Of a DNA stretch of 64,000 nt, positions 17,107-25,944 are shown in pieces; the first letter of the stretch is position 1, and each line of letters begins with the position of its first letter. The DNA is taken from positions 56,972 to 120,971 of the forward strand of contig CANNDF010000008.1 in the NCBI GenBank assembly GCA_947503305.1, written 5' to 3'. Both the position numbers and the translations under genes were made by a program. The stretch is from an uncultured Dokdonia sp. (GTDB lineage: Bacteria; Bacteroidota; Bacteroidia; Flavobacteriales; Flavobacteriaceae). A model generated the notes under the pieces. That model saw only the letters and a program-made list of their open reading frames with translations, was not told the DNA's origin and ran no database searches.

Positions 17107-17628
17107 ATGGATATTTATTTAATGGGGTATATGGCTTCTGGTAAATCTACCGTTGGACCCTTATTGGCAAAACAATTAGAATATGATTTTATAGATTTTG
17201 ATGCATATATAAGTCAAAAAGAAAATCTCACTATCCCAGAGATATTTAAAAATAAGGGAGAAATTTATTTTAGAAAAAAAGAAGCTTTTTATTTGGAACA
17301 GTTACTTACTGAATCTACTTCAAAAAAGGTTGTTGCTTTAGGGGGGGGGACACCTTGTTATGGGTCAAATATGCAAAAAATAAAAGAGAGTAATATACTA
17401 TCTATATATCTCAATGTAGGAATTAAAGATCTTACATCGCGTTTATGGAATGGAAAAGAAAATCGACCATTAGTAACCAGACATACAACTATTGACAGTT
17501 TAGAAGAATTTGTGAGGAAACACCTTTTTGAAAGAAGTTTTTTTTACAATCAAGCTTCTAAGGTTTTTAAAGTTAACAATCAGAGTACAGATGAACTAGT
17601 AAAAGAAATAATAGCTACGTTATTCTAA
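17107..17628 (+). CDS. aroK: Shikimate kinase
   Basis: Phosphorylates shikimate at O-3 on the way to chorismate, and so feeds the tryptophan operon further on. 173 residues from the ATG at 17107 (a TTG two codons earlier is less likely). Walker A is GYMASGKST (7-15). The DFDAYI motif and the GGGTP loop follow, and the lid has ENRPLV. The GGG is coded by nine G in a row, an unusual run in this AT-rich DNA and a possible slippage site. The 3' end overlaps the convergent phosphoribosyltransferase gene by nine bases. Confidence 0.93.
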   Translation: MDIYLMGYMASGKSTVGPLLAKQLEYDFIDFDAYISQKENLTIPEIFKNKGEIYFRKKEAFYLEQLLTESTSKKVVALGGGTPCYGSNMQKIKESNILSIYLNVGIKDLTSRLWNGKENRPLVTRHTTIDSLEEFVRKHLFERSFFYNQASKVFKVNNQSTDELVKEIIATLF

Positions 17629-18123
17629 TACTGCCATATCATTTCCCTTTCTAAAAGTAATCTTTACAGATTCATTTAATGAAGTACTTAATGAAATGCC
17701 TTTAAAATCTGCTTTTACAGGATATTTTTTATGATTTCTATTGACTAAAACAGCAGTTTTAAATCGCTTTAAGGGTACATTAAGAAAATGTTGTACCCCA
17801 TATATTAACGTTGTTCCCGAATTAAGTACATCATCTATTAAAACAATAGATTTATTACTATACTGATCTTCAGTAAGACTTGTTTTTACTGTACCTAATG
17901 GATTATTTTTATCCATAGATACTTTACAAAGTACAGTTTTGAAACTTGCAATCTCATTAAGTGTAGTTTCTAGACGTTCTGCAAAGCGATATCCATTATC
18001 TGCTATTCCAGCTAGAATAATTTCATTCTCATTTACATTACTCTCATAGATTTGATACGCTATACGACGTATCTTATTTTGAATAGCATTATGATCTAGT
18101 ATTTTGTCTAATTTTCCTTTCAT
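17620..18123 (-). CDS. Type I phosphoribosyltransferase, PyrR-like
   Basis: 167 residues with the PRPP-binding loop VLIDDVLNSGTTL in the middle and a PyrR-like length and N-terminus (ILDHNAIQNKIRRIAYQI). PyrR proteins are uracil phosphoribosyltransferases that in Firmicutes also regulate pyr mRNA. No RNA-binding role can be read from this sequence and no pyr operon is adjacent (pyrE is 5 kb away). The pair with hslR, 26 bases upstream, suggests cotranscription. Confidence 0.8.
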   Translation of the reverse strand: MKGKLDKILDHNAIQNKIRRIAYQIYESNVNENEIILAGIADNGYRFAERLETTLNEIASFKTVLCKVSMDKNNPLGTVKTSLTEDQYSNKSIVLIDDVLNSGTTLIYGVQHFLNVPLKRFKTAVLVNRNHKKYPVKADFKGISLSTSLNESVKITFRKGNDMAVLE

Positions 18124-18149
18124 GATAATTAAATTAGGCCGTATATAGT

Positions 18150-18554
18150 TTATTCTTCTTCTTCTTCTTTATGATGGATGAAAAAATCATCATTTTCATA
18201 AATATCGTCAATATCTCTTCTATCTTTTTTTGTAGGTCTTCCTGTTCCTTTTTTTCTATAATAATCTTTTGAATATTTAAGAAGGTCAAGTTTTTCTAGA
18301 TTTTCTTTAGGTGTAATATCTTTACGATAAATATCTACTAATTTTGCACCTAGCCTACTTTCTGGCAAATCTAAAACTTCTAAGATATAACTTATTTGAT
18401 TTTTTCGCACAGTTATAATATCTGTAGGATATATATCTCTAGCTGGTTTAACAACAAGGTTATTTACACGTACTTGCCCCTTTTTACATGCATTAGTAGC
18501 TATAGATCTCGTCTTAAAATAACGGATACACCATAAATATTTATCTATTCTCAT
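18150..18554 (-). CDS. hslR: S4-domain RNA-binding protein, Hsp15-like
   Basis: 134 residues. The S4 fold starts at once: MRIDKYLWCIRYFKTRSIAT, GQVRVNNLVVKPARDI, then ITVRKNQISYILEVL. The C-terminal half is basic then acidic (GRPTKKDRRDIDD to EEEEE). Hsp15 in E. coli rescues stalled 50S subunits that carry nascent chains; the same role is inferred. Confidence 0.85.
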   Translation of the reverse strand: MRIDKYLWCIRYFKTRSIATNACKKGQVRVNNLVVKPARDIYPTDIITVRKNQISYILEVLDLPESRLGAKLVDIYRKDITPKENLEKLDLLKYSKDYYRKKGTGRPTKKDRRDIDDIYENDDFFIHHKEEEEE

Positions 18555-18644
18555 ATAAAAAAACTTAAATACGCGTTAATCTATGTGTAAGTTATGCTCA
18601 AAAATACGTCAAAATTGTATCTTGCGCCTTTGAAAAAAAGAAAT

Positions 18645-19682
18645 ATGAATTTAAGAAATTATTTAGGCCTGTTTGCCGTTTTACTACTTTGCACAGCCTG
18701 CCCCAATGATGATGATGGTACTCCTGATGCAATTCCTTTTAGAGATAGAGGGGAGCAATCTATAGCAGATGATATTACCATTAGAGAATATTTAGAAACA
18801 CATTTCTATAATTATGAGGATTTTGAAACACCTCCAGCAGATTTTAATTATGAAATAGTGTTTGATACTATATCAGGAGAAAATGCTGATAAAATTCCAT
18901 TGATTGATCAGGTAGTTCCTAAAACCTATGATCGATTTGATACGAGTAATACGTTATATATACTTACAGCACGTGAGGGAGTAGGAAGCTCTCCAACATT
19001 TGCAGATTCTACCTTAGTAAATTATAGAGGTGTAAATTTAGGAGGTCCCGTATTTGATGGATCGTCTAACCCTATATGGTTTAATCTTCCTGCAACTATT
19101 GATGGTTTTGCAAATGGGATATCCGAAGCAAAAGCTGGCTCTGGTCTTACTACAGATGACGATGGTAATATTGTATTAAATGACGATGGAACTCCAGTCT
19201 TTAATGATGATTTTGGCGTAGGTGCTATTTTTATTCCAAGCGGGCTAGGTTATTTTGCAGAACCACCTAATAGTGATATAGGAATATATTCATCCTTAGT
19301 ATTTACATTTTCGTTATACGAAAGTAAGGTTACAGATCATGATGGAGATGGTATCATTTCATTAAACGAAGATGTAGATGGTAATGGTTTCTTATTTGAT
19401 GATATAGATAATACAGATGATGATTCACTAAGCAACTTTAGAGATGCAGATGATGATAATGATGGTGTAACTACTCGATTAGAAACACAGAGAGAAAATG
19501 ATGTTTTTATTGGATTGATTGATACAGATGGTGATGGAACTCCAGACCACTTAGACAATGATGATGATAATGATGGCCGTCTTACACAAGATGAGATTAA
19601 TATCAACTTTAATACAGGTGTTATTACGTATCCAGATAGTGATGGTGATGGAACTCCTGATTATTTAGATGCTGATAGTTAA
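18645..19682 (+). CDS. FKBP-type peptidyl-prolyl isomerase lipoprotein with calcium-type repeats
   Basis: 345 residues. The ATG at 18645 opens a lipoprotein signal (MNLRNYLGLFAVLLLCTAC); an ATG at 18594 would put 17 charged residues in front of it. The FKBP domain spans about residues 90-230 (DSTLVNYRGVNLGGPVFDGS, GVGAIFIPSGLGYF). The C-terminus carries Asp-rich DGDGDGIIS / DADDDNDGV / DTDGDGTPDHLDND units of the thrombospondin-3 type, likely calcium-binding. This fits the flavobacterial cell-envelope PPIase group linked to gliding and secretion, by family knowledge. Confidence 0.85.
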   Translation: MNLRNYLGLFAVLLLCTACPNDDDGTPDAIPFRDRGEQSIADDITIREYLETHFYNYEDFETPPADFNYEIVFDTISGENADKIPLIDQVVPKTYDRFDTSNTLYILTAREGVGSSPTFADSTLVNYRGVNLGGPVFDGSSNPIWFNLPATIDGFANGISEAKAGSGLTTDDDGNIVLNDDGTPVFNDDFGVGAIFIPSGLGYFAEPPNSDIGIYSSLVFTFSLYESKVTDHDGDGIISLNEDVDGNGFLFDDIDNTDDDSLSNFRDADDDNDGVTTRLETQRENDVFIGLIDTDGDGTPDHLDNDDDNDGRLTQDEININFNTGVITYPDSDGDGTPDYLDADS

Positions 19683-19693
19683 TATCAAATAAA

Positions 19694-19745
19694 CAGATAT
19701 AAAAAAAGGGAGGGGCATTTAATACCCTCCCTTTTTTTATATCTG
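19694..19745. terminator. Bidirectional terminator between converging genes
   Basis: Perfect 21-pair inverted repeat (19694-19714 / 19725-19745) with a G/C-rich core GGGAGGG and seven A/T at each base. It sits between the FKBP gene and the converging barrel gene. Confidence 0.92.
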
Positions 19746-19756
19746 ATATTAATTAA

Positions 19757-20386
19757 TTACTTGCTTACTCCTTTTCCACCTAACTCATAGGATAGACTTA
19801 AAATAAATTGAGAAGGCCTAGAATCTACAATAAAACCTGTGCCACTTTGAATATTGTCTGAAAGTGCGTCATTATCTTGAAAAGACCCTTCATAGCGTAA
19901 ATCTATACCTAACTTTCCTAGAGCTATTCCTGCACCTACTTGATACCCTATAGTAAATGTATTCTCGGGATCTTGAACATCAATCCCAGTAATTCCATCA
20001 AGTTCATTATTTAAAACGACTTGAAAAGCTGGTCCTAATTTTACATTTAAAGGCCCTATAAGTTCAAAACCTAATAAGACAGGAATATCTAGTTTTGAAA
20101 AATTGTAATCTGCTTTGCTTCCTGAATTTTCAAACTCAGTATTGAGGCGTGTGTATACCAATTCTGGTTGTACAAAGATTCCTGCAAATTTAAGTTTTGT
20201 AAAAGCACCTATATGAAACCCAACTTGGTCATCACCATTGATAATCTGATTGTCAGTTATATTAATAACTGTTGTCAAGTCTCCTGTAGATCCAAAATTA
20301 AGACCTCCTTTAAGACCAAATTTTATACTTTGACCAAAGGTTGTCATTGAAGCGAGGAGTATTAATCCTAAAAATATTTTTTTCAT
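19757..20386 (-). CDS. PorT-type outer membrane beta-barrel protein
   Basis: 209 residues with a signal peptide (IFLGLILLASMTTFGQ). It starts with SIKFGLKGGLNFGSTGD and contains GFHIGAFTKLKFAGIFVQPE, LDIPVLLGFELIGPLNVKLG and a C-terminal SQFILSLSYELGGKGV, the standard pattern of bacteroidete 'outer membrane protein beta-barrel' (PorT-like) domains. Function unknown. A TAATTTTG box at 20416-20409 is a likely -7 promoter element. Confidence 0.85.
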   Translation of the reverse strand: MKKIFLGLILLASMTTFGQSIKFGLKGGLNFGSTGDLTTVINITDNQIINGDDQVGFHIGAFTKLKFAGIFVQPELVYTRLNTEFENSGSKADYNFSKLDIPVLLGFELIGPLNVKLGPAFQVVLNNELDGITGIDVQDPENTFTIGYQVGAGIALGKLGIDLRYEGSFQDNDALSDNIQSGTGFIVDSRPSQFILSLSYELGGKGVSK

Positions 20387-20408
20387 GTGATTGTGTTTTG
20401 ATTAATGA

Positions 20409-20446
20409 CAAAATTAAGGGCAGAATGTTACAGACTGCCCTTTAAA
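20409..20446 (-). terminator. Terminator of the transketolase genes overlapping the barrel gene's promoter
   Basis: Arms AAGGGCAG (20416-20423) and CTGCCCTT (20435-20442) form a short hairpin downstream of the transketolase pair; on the minus strand it is followed by TAATTTTG. The same bases (20416-20409) fit TAnnTTTG, so the end of one unit and the start of the next share sequence. Confidence 0.5.
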
Positions 20447-20475
20447 TATACTATAAAAACGTGTAATGGAGTGCT

Positions 20476-21429
20476 TTATTTTCTACTCACTGCTTTTTTA
20501 GAAGCGTTTACTATTGCGGCAGCATTAAGGCCATATTTTTCCATAAGTTGGGCTGGGGTACCACTTTCTCCAAAAGTATCTTGTGTAGCAACAAACTCTT
20601 GAGGTGTTGGATGATTCATAGATAGTGTTCTAGAAACACTTTCTCCCAATCCTCCTAAAAAGTTATGTTCTTCAGCTGTAACGATACATCCTGTCTTTTT
20701 TACGGAAGTGATAATAGCTTCCTCATCAAGAGGTTTGATGGTGTGTATATTAATAACCTCTGCAGATATTCCAGCGTCTTGTAATGTTTTTGCAGCTTCT
20801 AGTGCTTCCCATACTAAATGACCTGTAGCAACAATAGTAACATCATTTCCTTCTTGTAATTGAACGGCTTTTCCTATTTGAAAATCTTGATCTGCAGGAG
20901 TAAAGTTGGCTACTTTTGGACGTCCAAAACGCAGGTATACGGGTCCGTCATGATCTGCTATCGCAATTGTAGCTGCTTTTGTTTGGTTGTAATCACAGGT
21001 ATTAATGACTGTCATGCCTGGAAGCATTTTCATCAATCCTATATCTTCTAGGATTTGATGTGTAGCTCCGTCTTCTCCTAATGTTAACCCTGCATGAGAA
21101 GCACAGATTTTTACATTTTTACCTGAATATGCGACACTTTGTCGGATTTGATCATAAACACGTCCTGTAGAAAAATTTGCAAATGTTCCTGTAAATGGAA
21201 TTTTACCACCAATTGTCATTCCAGCAGCAAGGCCAATCATATTTGCTTCGGCGATACCTACTTGAAAGAAACGTTCCGGGTGATTTGCTTTAAAGGCATC
21301 CATTTTTAATGAACCTGTAAGATCTGCACAAAGTGCTACTACATGTTCATTAGATTTTCCTAGTTCTTCTAAACCAGCTCCAAAACCTGATCGTGTGTCT
21401 TTACTTCCTGTGTTTTCGTATATTTTCAT
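20476..21429 (-). CDS. Transketolase, C-terminal (pyrimidine-binding and C) subunit
   Basis: 317 residues covering the second half of transketolase: TRSGFGAGLEELG, the catalytic Glu region in FFQVGIAEANMIGLAAGM, then ASHAGLTLGEDGATHQ and DDGPVYLRFGRP-like sequence. With the N-terminal subunit upstream it transfers two-carbon units between sugar phosphates in the pentose phosphate pathway. The split into two polypeptides is common in Bacteroidota and archaea. One palindrome copy lies in the 54-base gap between the two genes. Confidence 0.92.
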   Translation of the reverse strand: MKIYENTGSKDTRSGFGAGLEELGKSNEHVVALCADLTGSLKMDAFKANHPERFFQVGIAEANMIGLAAGMTIGGKIPFTGTFANFSTGRVYDQIRQSVAYSGKNVKICASHAGLTLGEDGATHQILEDIGLMKMLPGMTVINTCDYNQTKAATIAIADHDGPVYLRFGRPKVANFTPADQDFQIGKAVQLQEGNDVTIVATGHLVWEALEAAKTLQDAGISAEVINIHTIKPLDEEAIITSVKKTGCIVTAEEHNFLGGLGESVSRTLSMNHPTPQEFVATQDTFGESGTPAQLMEKYGLNAAAIVNASKKAVSRK

Positions 21430-21447
21430 GATATGGATTGTTGGTAC

Positions 21448-21461
21448 GCTTTCGCGAAAGC
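21448..21461. repeat. GCTTTCGCGAAAGC palindrome, intergenic between transketolase subunits
   Basis: Exact copy 18 bases upstream of the second subunit's ATG, outside any coding frame. It shows that the repeat is kept as DNA and not only as a peptide. Confidence 0.92.
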
Positions 21462-21483
21462 ATACTCCTTTAAAAGTTGAATT

Positions 21484-22329
21484 TTAATAATCGCCTATGG
21501 TTTCTGGATTTTGTGCCAGTCCTGTGGCTAATTGCTCATCATTAGGAGCTTTTCCATGCCATGCATGTGTATGCATCATAAAGTCTACACCATTACCCAT
21601 TACTGTATGCATGAGGACACATACAGGTTTTCCGTTGCCTGTATGATTTTTGGCTTCATCGAGTCCTTTTAAGATAGCCGCTATATTATTTCCTTCTTTT
21701 ATATCAATAACGATCCACCCAAAAGCTTCAAACTTTGCACGCATACTTCCCATAGCAAGTACATCATCTGTACTACCATCAATCTGCTGACCATTAAGAT
21801 CTATAGTAGCAATAATATTATCTATCTTATTTGCAGATGCATACATGATTGCTTCCCAATTTTGACCTTCTTGTAGTTCTCCATCACCATGTAAAGAATA
21901 TACAGTATAGTTACAATTATTTAGTTTTTTTGCTTCAGCTGCTCCTAATGCTACACTTAGTCCTTGTCCTAAAGAACCTGATGCAATGCGTACTCCTGGA
22001 AGGCCTTCATGTGTTGTAGGATGTCCTTGAAGTCGTGAGTCTAATAATCTAAATGTATTGAGCTCATCTACTGGAAAATAACCTGATCGTGCCAGTACAC
22101 TATAAAAAACAGGCGAGATATGTCCGTTTGATAAGAAGAAAAGGTCCTCTCCTATACCGTCCATATTAAATCCTTCTTTACGATCCATAACCTCTTGATA
22201 TAGCGCTACAAAGAATTCTGCGCAACCTAAAGATCCTCCTGGATGTCCAGAGTTTACTTTGTGTACTTGTCGTAAAATGTCTCTACGTACTTGGGTAACA
22301 AGTGCTTCAAGTTTTTGAATATCTGCCAT
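21484..22329 (-). CDS. Transketolase, N-terminal (diphosphate-binding) subunit
   Basis: 281 residues with the thiamine-diphosphate site: HVNSGHPGGSLGCAEF, GSLGQGLSVALGAA and the GDGELQEGQNWEAIM motif that binds magnesium and diphosphate, followed by DLNGQQIDG. It is the partner of the C-terminal subunit encoded downstream on the same strand. Confidence 0.93.
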   Translation of the reverse strand: MADIQKLEALVTQVRRDILRQVHKVNSGHPGGSLGCAEFFVALYQEVMDRKEGFNMDGIGEDLFFLSNGHISPVFYSVLARSGYFPVDELNTFRLLDSRLQGHPTTHEGLPGVRIASGSLGQGLSVALGAAEAKKLNNCNYTVYSLHGDGELQEGQNWEAIMYASANKIDNIIATIDLNGQQIDGSTDDVLAMGSMRAKFEAFGWIVIDIKEGNNIAAILKGLDEAKNHTGNGKPVCVLMHTVMGNGVDFMMHTHAWHGKAPNDEQLATGLAQNPETIGDY

Positions 22330-22445
22330 TAGTGTTGTGTTGTTTTGAGTTTCAAAAATACTTTTTTTGCCCCCGACTGCCTATACTGATAGGGGGAGGT
22401 TATCAACTAAAATCAAGAATTAGTAAACAATTTTTGATGCCACAC

Positions 22446-22838
22446 TTACGCGACACGATCCATATTTGTTACAAGAGTCTCTATAAACTTTGTAATAGGG
22501 CCTTTGATCATCATAGACATCATAGGGTTGAATTCTCCTTCAAACGTAAGTTGGACTTCGCTTTTTGTAGCTTCTAGCTCTGTGATATTTCCCGTAAGTG
22601 TAAAAGGGAGTTTGTCACTTGCAGCTCCTAGTACCACTTTTGAATGGGGAATTCCTTCTTTAAGATCAAGTACAATTTCTGGCATTCCTTTTAGGGCAAA
22701 AAGGAAACGAGTATCGTTTATTTTTTCAAATTTTGTATTGTCTGGCATGAGTGTTTCAAAATTTTCGATATTCATCAGAAAATTATATACAGTCTCTGCA
22801 GATTTCTCTACTACTTTTGACGGGCTTTCTAAATTCAT
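22446..22838 (-). CDS. SRPBCC-fold protein
   Basis: 130 residues with the start-domain-like pattern SKVVEKSAETVYNFLMNIEN and a long C-terminal helix (GPITKFIETLVTNMDRVA). Members bind hydrophobic ligands in a deep pocket; the ligand is unknown here. It lies 13 bases downstream of pyrE and is probably cotranscribed. Confidence 0.75.
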   Translation of the reverse strand: MNLESPSKVVEKSAETVYNFLMNIENFETLMPDNTKFEKINDTRFLFALKGMPEIVLDLKEGIPHSKVVLGAASDKLPFTLTGNITELEATKSEVQLTFEGEFNPMMSMMIKGPITKFIETLVTNMDRVA

Positions 22839-22851
22839 AATTTTTAATAGA

Positions 22852-23490
22852 TTATCCCCAGTTTGATGGGTCTTTACGCCAATCTTCCAGCGTGTTTTGT
22901 TCTTTTTCAGTAATATATTTGGTGTCTGCCGCTTGTTCTAAAAGATGCGTATAATCACTTAAAGTATGTAGTTGAGTTTCTGCTTTTTTAAATGCTGTTT
23001 CAGAAATTTCAAAACCATATGTAAAAATGGCAAGCATTCCTTTTACAGTAGCGCCAGCTTCTTTAAGGGCATCTACCGCTTTGAGACTACTCATACCAGT
23101 ACTTATTAAATCTTCTATTACGACAACAGAACTTCCAGTTTCTAAATGGCCTTCTATTTTGTTTTGACGGCCGTGTTTTTTTGCTTCGGGTCGTATATAT
23201 ACAAAAGGAAGGTTTAGATAATCTGCAACAAGCATACCAATACCGATGGCTCCTGTAGCTACTCCTGCAATAGCATCGGGTTTTCCATAAATTTCTTCTA
23301 CTTGTTTTGCCATTTCTTGGTGTAAATAATTACGAATTGCAGGATAAGAAAGTGTGATTCTATTGTCACAATAAATAGGAGATTTCCATCCAGAGGCCCA
23401 AGTAAAAGGAGTTTGTGGTTGTAATTTTATTGCATTAATTTGCAATAATAATTCGGCAGTTTTTTTTGCCGTTTCTTTGTCTAAAATCAT
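22852..23490 (-). CDS. pyrE: Orotate phosphoribosyltransferase
   Basis: Makes orotidine 5'-phosphate from orotate and PRPP. 212 residues from the ATG at 23490; an upstream in-frame start at 23562 would run through the divergent NUDIX gene. It has FTWASGWKSPIYCDNR, the KKHGRQNKIEG loop and the PRPP motif VVVIEDLISTGMSS. The start codon is only seven bases from the divergent NUDIX ATG. Confidence 0.94.
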   Translation of the reverse strand: MILDKETAKKTAELLLQINAIKLQPQTPFTWASGWKSPIYCDNRITLSYPAIRNYLHQEMAKQVEEIYGKPDAIAGVATGAIGIGMLVADYLNLPFVYIRPEAKKHGRQNKIEGHLETGSSVVVIEDLISTGMSSLKAVDALKEAGATVKGMLAIFTYGFEISETAFKKAETQLHTLSDYTHLLEQAADTKYITEKEQNTLEDWRKDPSNWG

Positions 23491-23497
23491 ACTGCAA

Positions 23498-24121
23498 ATG
23501 TATAAAGTTTTTGTGAATGATATTCCTATAATTCTATCTACTGAAAAGGACATAGGGAACAATTATAAATCGATTCCGCTAAAGAAGGCAAAACTAAAAA
23601 GAATTATAAAGAAGATCGTTAATGGGGAGCTTTTTTATGTGAATTTATATCATGAAAATGAGGAGAAACTTCATAAATTCTTAAAGAAAAAACTTCCCGT
23701 AATTGTAGCAGGTGGCGGGCTAGTATTTAATGATAAAAAAGAAATCCTCTTTATTTTTAGAAATGGAAAGTGGGATTTGCCTAAGGGAAAAATAGAAAAA
23801 GGCGAAGACATCCAGACATGTGCCATACGAGAAGTTGAAGAAGAGACAGGTGTTCAGAATGTAGAGATTACTCGTTTTCTTACAAAAACATATCATGTGT
23901 TTAGTCGTAATGGGAAGCTTTTGTTAAAAGAAACGTACTGGTATAAAATGCACACATCTTATAATGGTCCTCTTATCCCACAAGAGAAGGAAGGAATTAA
24001 AAAGGTAAAATGGAAGGATTTTCAAAAAACACAAAAAGCCTTAGAAAAATCCTATGCAAATATTAAACTCCTTTTTCCTAATGAATATTTAACGAAGCAT
24101 CCTAAAGATAGGGTATCGTAA
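23498..24121 (+). CDS. NUDIX hydrolase
   Basis: 207 residues. The NUDIX box is complete: G-KIEKGE-DIQTCAI-REVEEETG-V (G-x5-E-x7-REVxEExGV), beginning near residue 98. It cleaves a nucleoside diphosphate linked to another group; the substrate is open. The first 65 residues form an extra domain (VFVNDIPIILSTEK) seen in bacteroidete members. Its start is seven bases from pyrE's start on the other strand, and its 3' end overlaps the converging M14 gene by 33 bases. Confidence 0.88.
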   Translation: MYKVFVNDIPIILSTEKDIGNNYKSIPLKKAKLKRIIKKIVNGELFYVNLYHENEEKLHKFLKKKLPVIVAGGGLVFNDKKEILFIFRNGKWDLPKGKIEKGEDIQTCAIREVEEETGVQNVEITRFLTKTYHVFSRNGKLLLKETYWYKMHTSYNGPLIPQEKEGIKKVKWKDFQKTQKALEKSYANIKLLFPNEYLTKHPKDRVS

Positions 24122-25843
24122 ATGTGCCTCTTCATAGTTTGGAGATTTTTTATGTATCCAGTCCAGTTGCGCATACCAATTTTGTGCAAATGTTGCGTCT
24201 TCAGCTTTTTTGGTTTCAAACTCTTCTTTTACAGTAGGGTTATTATTTAGAAAGTCTAAAGCTTTGTCTTCCCAAACGTAAGGTGAAAATCCTTCTTTTT
24301 GCTGTAAAATAGTATCAAAAAAATTCCAATTAAAGAAACTGTCATTGGCTTCGGGTTCTAAAGTTTCCAGTAGATATCGTAGCCCTTCTTTATTCTCCTC
24401 AATGTTTACAATATATCCTCCTTTTAAAACAGTTACTTCTTTTTGAGAGCGTTTTACACGAGTTGCATAATGAGGATAATGCCCTTCATAAGGGTTGCTG
24501 TAAGTGGCATAATCTTCTATATGATATACTTCAGCAGTAAATGTAGTATCTTTTTTAAGTTGATTAAACCTGATGTCATTTTCTCTTAATTTGAGTGCTA
24601 TATCTCTATACCCTCTAGGAATAACATAAGCTTTTGGAATGGTTATTTCTTTGGTGGGATTAAAATAGTTGTAATAGGTAACTTCTTTAGTAAAGGGTTT
24701 GTTTTTATTATATTTTAAACGTTGTTGTCCAGTAATTAGACTAGGAAGCATTTCTCCTTCATATCCTAGGAAAGACAGTGTTGATGTTCTGGTACTGTCA
24801 ATGGCGTAGCTTATTGGGTATGTTTCCGCTTTCGCGAAAGCATTAAAAGCATTCTCTCGAAGTGCTTTGATTTTTTCTCCTTCTTGGGCTGTAATTTTGA
24901 GGGCACTTTTCATTAATTCGTATGTACCTTCCACCCTCGATTTATAGGGTTTGAGCATATGAGTCTCCACCATTAGGCCTATAGTATTCCATAATGTTGT
25001 ATATCCAGTAGAATAGCGGGGGGAATCCATAAACTGACTAAAACCTTGCTCTGGAGCGCGGTTAAAAACATTAACATAAGGGGTGATTTCCCAGTCTTTT
25101 GATATGAGATCTTGCTCTAATTTAGGTTGAAAATCTTGATGAAGATATTCTCCTAACACCCCTCCTAATTTGTTATGTTGTGTAAATAAATGGGTAAGTG
25201 TGTATTGGTAGTCTGCACCATTACTTACATGATTATCTATAAAAACATCTGGGCGTACAAGATGAAAAACTTCTGTAAATGCTTTTGAATTTTTTGTGTC
25301 ATTTTTTATAAAATCACGATTGAGATCATAATTTTTTGCATTACCTCTAAAGCCATAAGCCTCCGGACCATTTTGATTGGTACGACTTGTGCTGTTTCTA
25401 TTAAGGGCTCCTCCTATATTATATACAGCAATAGCGCCTACCCATGTTTTTTTGGGTGCTTCTATTTTACCTTGAGCTAGATCTCGCATAAGCATCATAG
25501 TAGCATCTATACCATCAGATTCTCCAGGGTGAATACCATTATTTATTAAAATGCGTCGTACATCATTTTGTTCTGAGAATTCACTGTCAAAAGTACGATT
25601 GGGGTTAAAAGTGATCAATGTAAGTGGTTTGCCTATGTCAGTAGTACCTACTTCGTAGGTCTTTATAGATACATAAGCCTCATCTAGATCTTTATAAAAT
25701 TTAATGACTTCATCATAAGTAGGAGTCTGAGTGCCTTCACTTTTCTCAAAAAGAGTTGTAAAATCTATTTGATCAGGGTTGTCTACAGTCTCTCCGCAGG
25801 AAATAAGGAAGATAAAAGACAAGATAACAAGTATGTTTTTCAT
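24089..25843 (-). CDS. M14-family zinc carboxypeptidase lipoprotein
   Basis: 584 residues, lipoprotein signal MKNILVILSFIFLISC. The zinc ligands are in NNGIHPGESDG (H-x2-E) and the later His of FIDNHVSNG. RNSTSRTNQNGPE and RDF follow as in bacteroidete M14 proteins, and the C-terminal third is a separate beta-rich part. It trims C-terminal residues from peptides in the envelope (inferred location). A palindrome copy encodes NAFAKAETY. Confidence 0.85.
   Translation of the reverse strand: MKNILVILSFIFLISCGETVDNPDQIDFTTLFEKSEGTQTPTYDEVIKFYKDLDEAYVSIKTYEVGTTDIGKPLTLITFNPNRTFDSEFSEQNDVRRILINNGIHPGESDGIDATMMLMRDLAQGKIEAPKKTWVGAIAVYNIGGALNRNSTSRTNQNGPEAYGFRGNAKNYDLNRDFIKNDTKNSKAFTEVFHLVRPDVFIDNHVSNGADYQYTLTHLFTQHNKLGGVLGEYLHQDFQPKLEQDLISKDWEITPYVNVFNRAPEQGFSQFMDSPRYSTGYTTLWNTIGLMVETHMLKPYKSRVEGTYELMKSALKITAQEGEKIKALRENAFNAFAKAETYPISYAIDSTRTSTLSFLGYEGEMLPSLITGQQRLKYNKNKPFTKEVTYYNYFNPTKEITIPKAYVIPRGYRDIALKLRENDIRFNQLKKDTTFTAEVYHIEDYATYSNPYEGHYPHYATRVKRSQKEVTVLKGGYIVNIEENKEGLRYLLETLEPEANDSFFNWNFFDTILQQKEGFSPYVWEDKALDFLNNNPTVKEEFETKKAEDATFAQNWYAQLDWIHKKSPNYEEAHLRYPIFRMLR
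24828..24841. repeat. GCTTTCGCGAAAGC palindrome, copy in the M14 peptidase gene
   Basis: Exact copy, read as Ala-Phe-Ala-Lys-Ala in the linker after the catalytic domain. Confidence 0.9.
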
Positions 25844-25883
25844 AGGTCATTGATTGATCCTGTGAAGATACAAATTGTGGTAT

Positions 25884-25915
25884 AAAAAATCCCAGAGGAT
25901 ATATGCTCTGGGATT
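25884..25915 (-). terminator. Rho-independent terminator after the T9SS protein gene
   Basis: Ten-pair stem AATCCCAGAG / CTCTGGGATT with an eight-base loop, followed on the minus strand by a run of T. It lies 30 bases after the stop at 25945. Confidence 0.88.
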
Positions 25916-25944
25916 AGGATGTTAATCTTTATATTGTGTAGTTC

